Source: Promethearchaeota archaeon (lineage in GTDB: Archaea > Asgardarchaeota > Lokiarchaeia > Sigyniarchaeales > SOKP01). From it: a stretch of 64,000 nt of DNA. The notes beneath the pieces are model-generated. The model was not told where the DNA came from and ran no database searches. It saw nothing but the letters and a program-made list of their open reading frames with translations. The DNA lies in contig JAUWGH010000001.1 in the NCBI GenBank assembly GCA_030606485.1, forward strand, positions 682,001 through 746,000, given 5' to 3'. Positions 62,450 through 64,000 of this stretch are shown in pieces. Numbering within the stretch: the stretch's first letter is position 1; every line of letters starts with the position of its first letter. The position numbers and the translations under genes are program-made.

Positions 62450-63424
62450 TTAAGATTTAGTTAATTGTTCAATATATCTTAAAAAATAATCATTTTCTTT
62501 TTCAGTTCCTATTGTAACTCTTATGTATTCTGAACTTAATTGCTCAGAAACGTCGTGAACATAAATTTTTTGTTTTAATAATTTTTGAGAAATGTTTTCA
62601 ATACCAGTTTTCATTAAAATAAAATTAGTATAACTTGGAAAAACTGTAATTCCCATTTTTGAAACTGAAGTTACTATTCTTTTTTTTTCTTGTTCAATTT
62701 CTTTAATATATTTTTTCATGTAATCCAAATTATGTAATGCATTAATAGCAGCTACGACACTAGGATAAGGTAACATAATTTCTAAACCAATAAATTTCCT
62801 TTTTATAACATCTCCGCAAAGTATATACCCAATTCCAGAACCCGCTAAACCAAAAGATTTACTTAATGTCCTTACAATGGCTAAGTTAGGAAAATCAATT
62901 AATAAATTTACATAAGATATCTTTGAAAATTCGAAATATGCCTCATCTATTAGAAATATCACATTTTCATTTTCCAAAACTGTCTTTACATCTTTTTTAT
63001 TTAATAGCAGACTTCCAGTGGTATTATTAGGGTTGTCAAACACAATCATAGTTGGTTTATTAATTTCATCAATAAATTGTTCTAAAGAAATTTTAAATTC
63101 GGGTTCTCTTAGTCTGATTTTTAACAGCGGTGAAGAGGTTTTTTGAGCGGTATTTGTGATCAAAATAAATGTTGGATCTGCAATAATTATCTGCCGATTT
63201 CTTGCAAAAAGATAAATGAATTCTTTTATCAATATATCTGAAGCTGAACTTAAAATTATGGAATCTTGAGGAACTTTTGTATAATCAGAGATTAATCCAA
63301 TTAATTCTTCTACTTTTACTTGGGGAGTATAACGATTTATATTTTCAATACTTTCCTTTACAGGGTCAATAATTTCTTTTGGAGGGGGTTTAAACATTTC
63401 ATTTTTATCTAATCTAATTCTCAT
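62450..63424 (-). CDS. Histidinol-phosphate aminotransferase-like PLP enzyme
   Basis: This 324-aa fold-type I aminotransferase resembles HisC/CobD-type enzymes: IRLDKNEMFKPPP, FDNPNNTTGSLL, IDEAYFEF and the PLP lysine in TLSKSFGLAGSGIGY. It could serve histidine synthesis or a related amino-acid or cobamide step. It is 25 bases downstream of the ATP-NAD-kinase-like gene on the same strand. Confidence 0.82.
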   Translation of the reverse strand: MRIRLDKNEMFKPPPKEIIDPVKESIENINRYTPQVKVEELIGLISDYTKVPQDSIILSSASDILIKEFIYLFARNRQIIIADPTFILITNTAQKTSSPLLKIRLREPEFKISLEQFIDEINKPTMIVFDNPNNTTGSLLLNKKDVKTVLENENVIFLIDEAYFEFSKISYVNLLIDFPNLAIVRTLSKSFGLAGSGIGYILCGDVIKRKFIGLEIMLPYPSVVAAINALHNLDYMKKYIKEIEQEKKRIVTSVSKMGITVFPSYTNFILMKTGIENISQKLLKQKIYVHDVSEQLSSEYIRVTIGTEKENDYFLRYIEQLTKS

Positions 63425-63449
63425 ATTTTAATGTCCTTCAATAATAAAT

Positions 63450-64000
63450 TTAACATTCTATTTGCGTTATGAGTTCTTCTTTATATCCAATAATTACTTT
63501 GGTATAACCTTTTAGGATATCATCAACTTTAATATCCCCCGTGTCAACTCTCAAACACATTAATCCTTTCATCTTATCTGCCGTTGCTACAATTTTTATG
63601 TTTTCCTTTCCGACTTTTGAAATGATTTTTGGTGTTAATTGTTTATTTCCTCTTCCAAAAATGAACCCCTGCCCTCCGATAGGGGAAACAATTATTTCCA
63701 CATTATTATATTTATCAAGTAATCTTAGAATACCTTCTTCATTTAAATCTTCTCCAACTCGTTTGTTATTATGTATAGCATCGATACCAAGTAGAGTCTT
63801 GGGTAAGTTTAACGCATCTGTAATTGCTTTAACAGTTGTACCGGGTCCCATTAAATATAAAATATCATCTTTCATGTTTTCAATTACATGATCGGCAATT
63901 TCAACTTTATTTTCCGCTGCAGTCTTATTGATTTTTGAACCTATTTTTCCTGATTGCAATAAGCGCTTGACATTTGGTACCTTTAAATAACCATATAATC
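63450..64000 (-). CDS. ATP-NAD kinase-like protein (COG3199 type), cut by the window edge
   Basis: The frame runs unbroken to the right edge (LYGYLKVPNVKRLL then SGKIG), so about 182 C-terminal residues are seen and the start is outside. The C-terminal segments LYLMGPGTTVKAI, LGIDAI, SPIGGQGFIFGRGN and ATADKMKGL match ATP-NAD/polyphosphate kinase-like proteins. The upstream glycine-rich GGD motif would lie outside the window. A TTG at 63957-63959 should not be taken as the start. Confidence 0.8.
   Translation of the reverse strand, partial: LYGYLKVPNVKRLLQSGKIGSKINKTAAENKVEIADHVIENMKDDILYLMGPGTTVKAITDALNLPKTLLGIDAIHNNKRVGEDLNEEGILRLLDKYNNVEIIVSPIGGQGFIFGRGNKQLTPKIISKVGKENIKIVATADKMKGLMCLRVDTGDIKVDDILKGYTKVIIGYKEELITQIEC

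Noticed and set aside
63957-63959. TTG start of a 169-aa ATP-NAD-kinase-like protein
   Set aside because: The same frame continues upstream without a stop to the window edge with family-like residues (KVPNVKRLL), so the gene is cut by the edge rather than starting here.

Overview
The window looks like a chromosomal segment of an AT-rich archaeon (roughly 30% GC by eye). The evidence is an archaeal Lsm/eL37 operon, archaeal-type regulators (HTH_10, PadR, winged helices), a histone-fold protein, many small zinc ribbons, and frequent TTG/GTG starts. The mix of a corrinoid methyltransferase system, a 4-hydroxybutyryl-CoA dehydratase-like enzyme, a longin-like protein, isoprenylcysteine-methyltransferase-like proteins and lactate-type oxidases suggests an Asgard (Lokiarchaeia-like) genome. 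That assignment is an inference, because no rRNA or other decisive marker is present. I see no tRNA, rRNA, CRISPR array, transposase or integrase.

Layout. 0.2-10 kb: Lsm-eL37 operon, gamma-carbonic-anhydrase-like protein, SDR, a zinc-ribbon/solenoid surface protein, an MBL hydrolase, an E1-like enzyme, a free-standing B3/B4 domain, a membrane GDPD and a D-aminoacylase-like amidohydrolase. 10-17 kb: a phosphoribosyltransferase, a PadR-HAAS operon with a palindromic operator, a GH31 glycosidase, then a CopD-like membrane protein plus HTH_10 regulator. The last two genes share an upstream 12-mer and sit between 68-bp direct repeats. 17-26 kb: quinolinate synthase, a longin-like protein, a coiled-coil winged-helix protein, OGT, a histone-fold protein, glycogen phosphorylase, Dus and MtnA. 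26-38 kb: three ICMT-like methyltransferases, a dead GC-rich AMP-ligase fragment, a 4-hydroxybutyryl-CoA dehydratase-like enzyme, DUF1848, PHP and MBL hydrolases, an MFS carrier, and a membrane-tethered winged-helix regulator beside a protein with a related ectodomain. 38-51 kb: a GlcF/GlcD-type oxidase pair, a C45-like acyltransferase, a sulfatase, the larE-larB-larC nickel-pincer cofactor operon, a CDF transporter and an Ldh2-type dehydrogenase. 51-64 kb: an orphan DNA methyltransferase, an exported thioredoxin with CcdA, a sirtuin, a non-pyrrolysine MttB-like methyltransferase with its corrinoid protein, a trans-sulfuration PLP enzyme, a GPH symporter, a 3-hydroxyacyl-CoA dehydrogenase, a HisC-like aminotransferase and a truncated ATP-NAD-kinase-like gene at the right edge.

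How it fits together. The metabolic genes suggest a heterotroph using organic acids (2-hydroxyacids, 4-hydroxybutyryl-CoA), methylated amines or betaines through a corrinoid route, and sugars (GH31, phosphorylase, GPH symporter). The most unusual structural signal is three separate 1-1.5 kb segments (15.3-16.8, 26.5-27.8 and 34.0-35.4 kb). Each is bounded by a direct repeat that copies the edge of a neighbouring gene, as if cargo had been added beside duplicated gene ends without a visible recombinase. The first of these carries a self-contained regulatory module.
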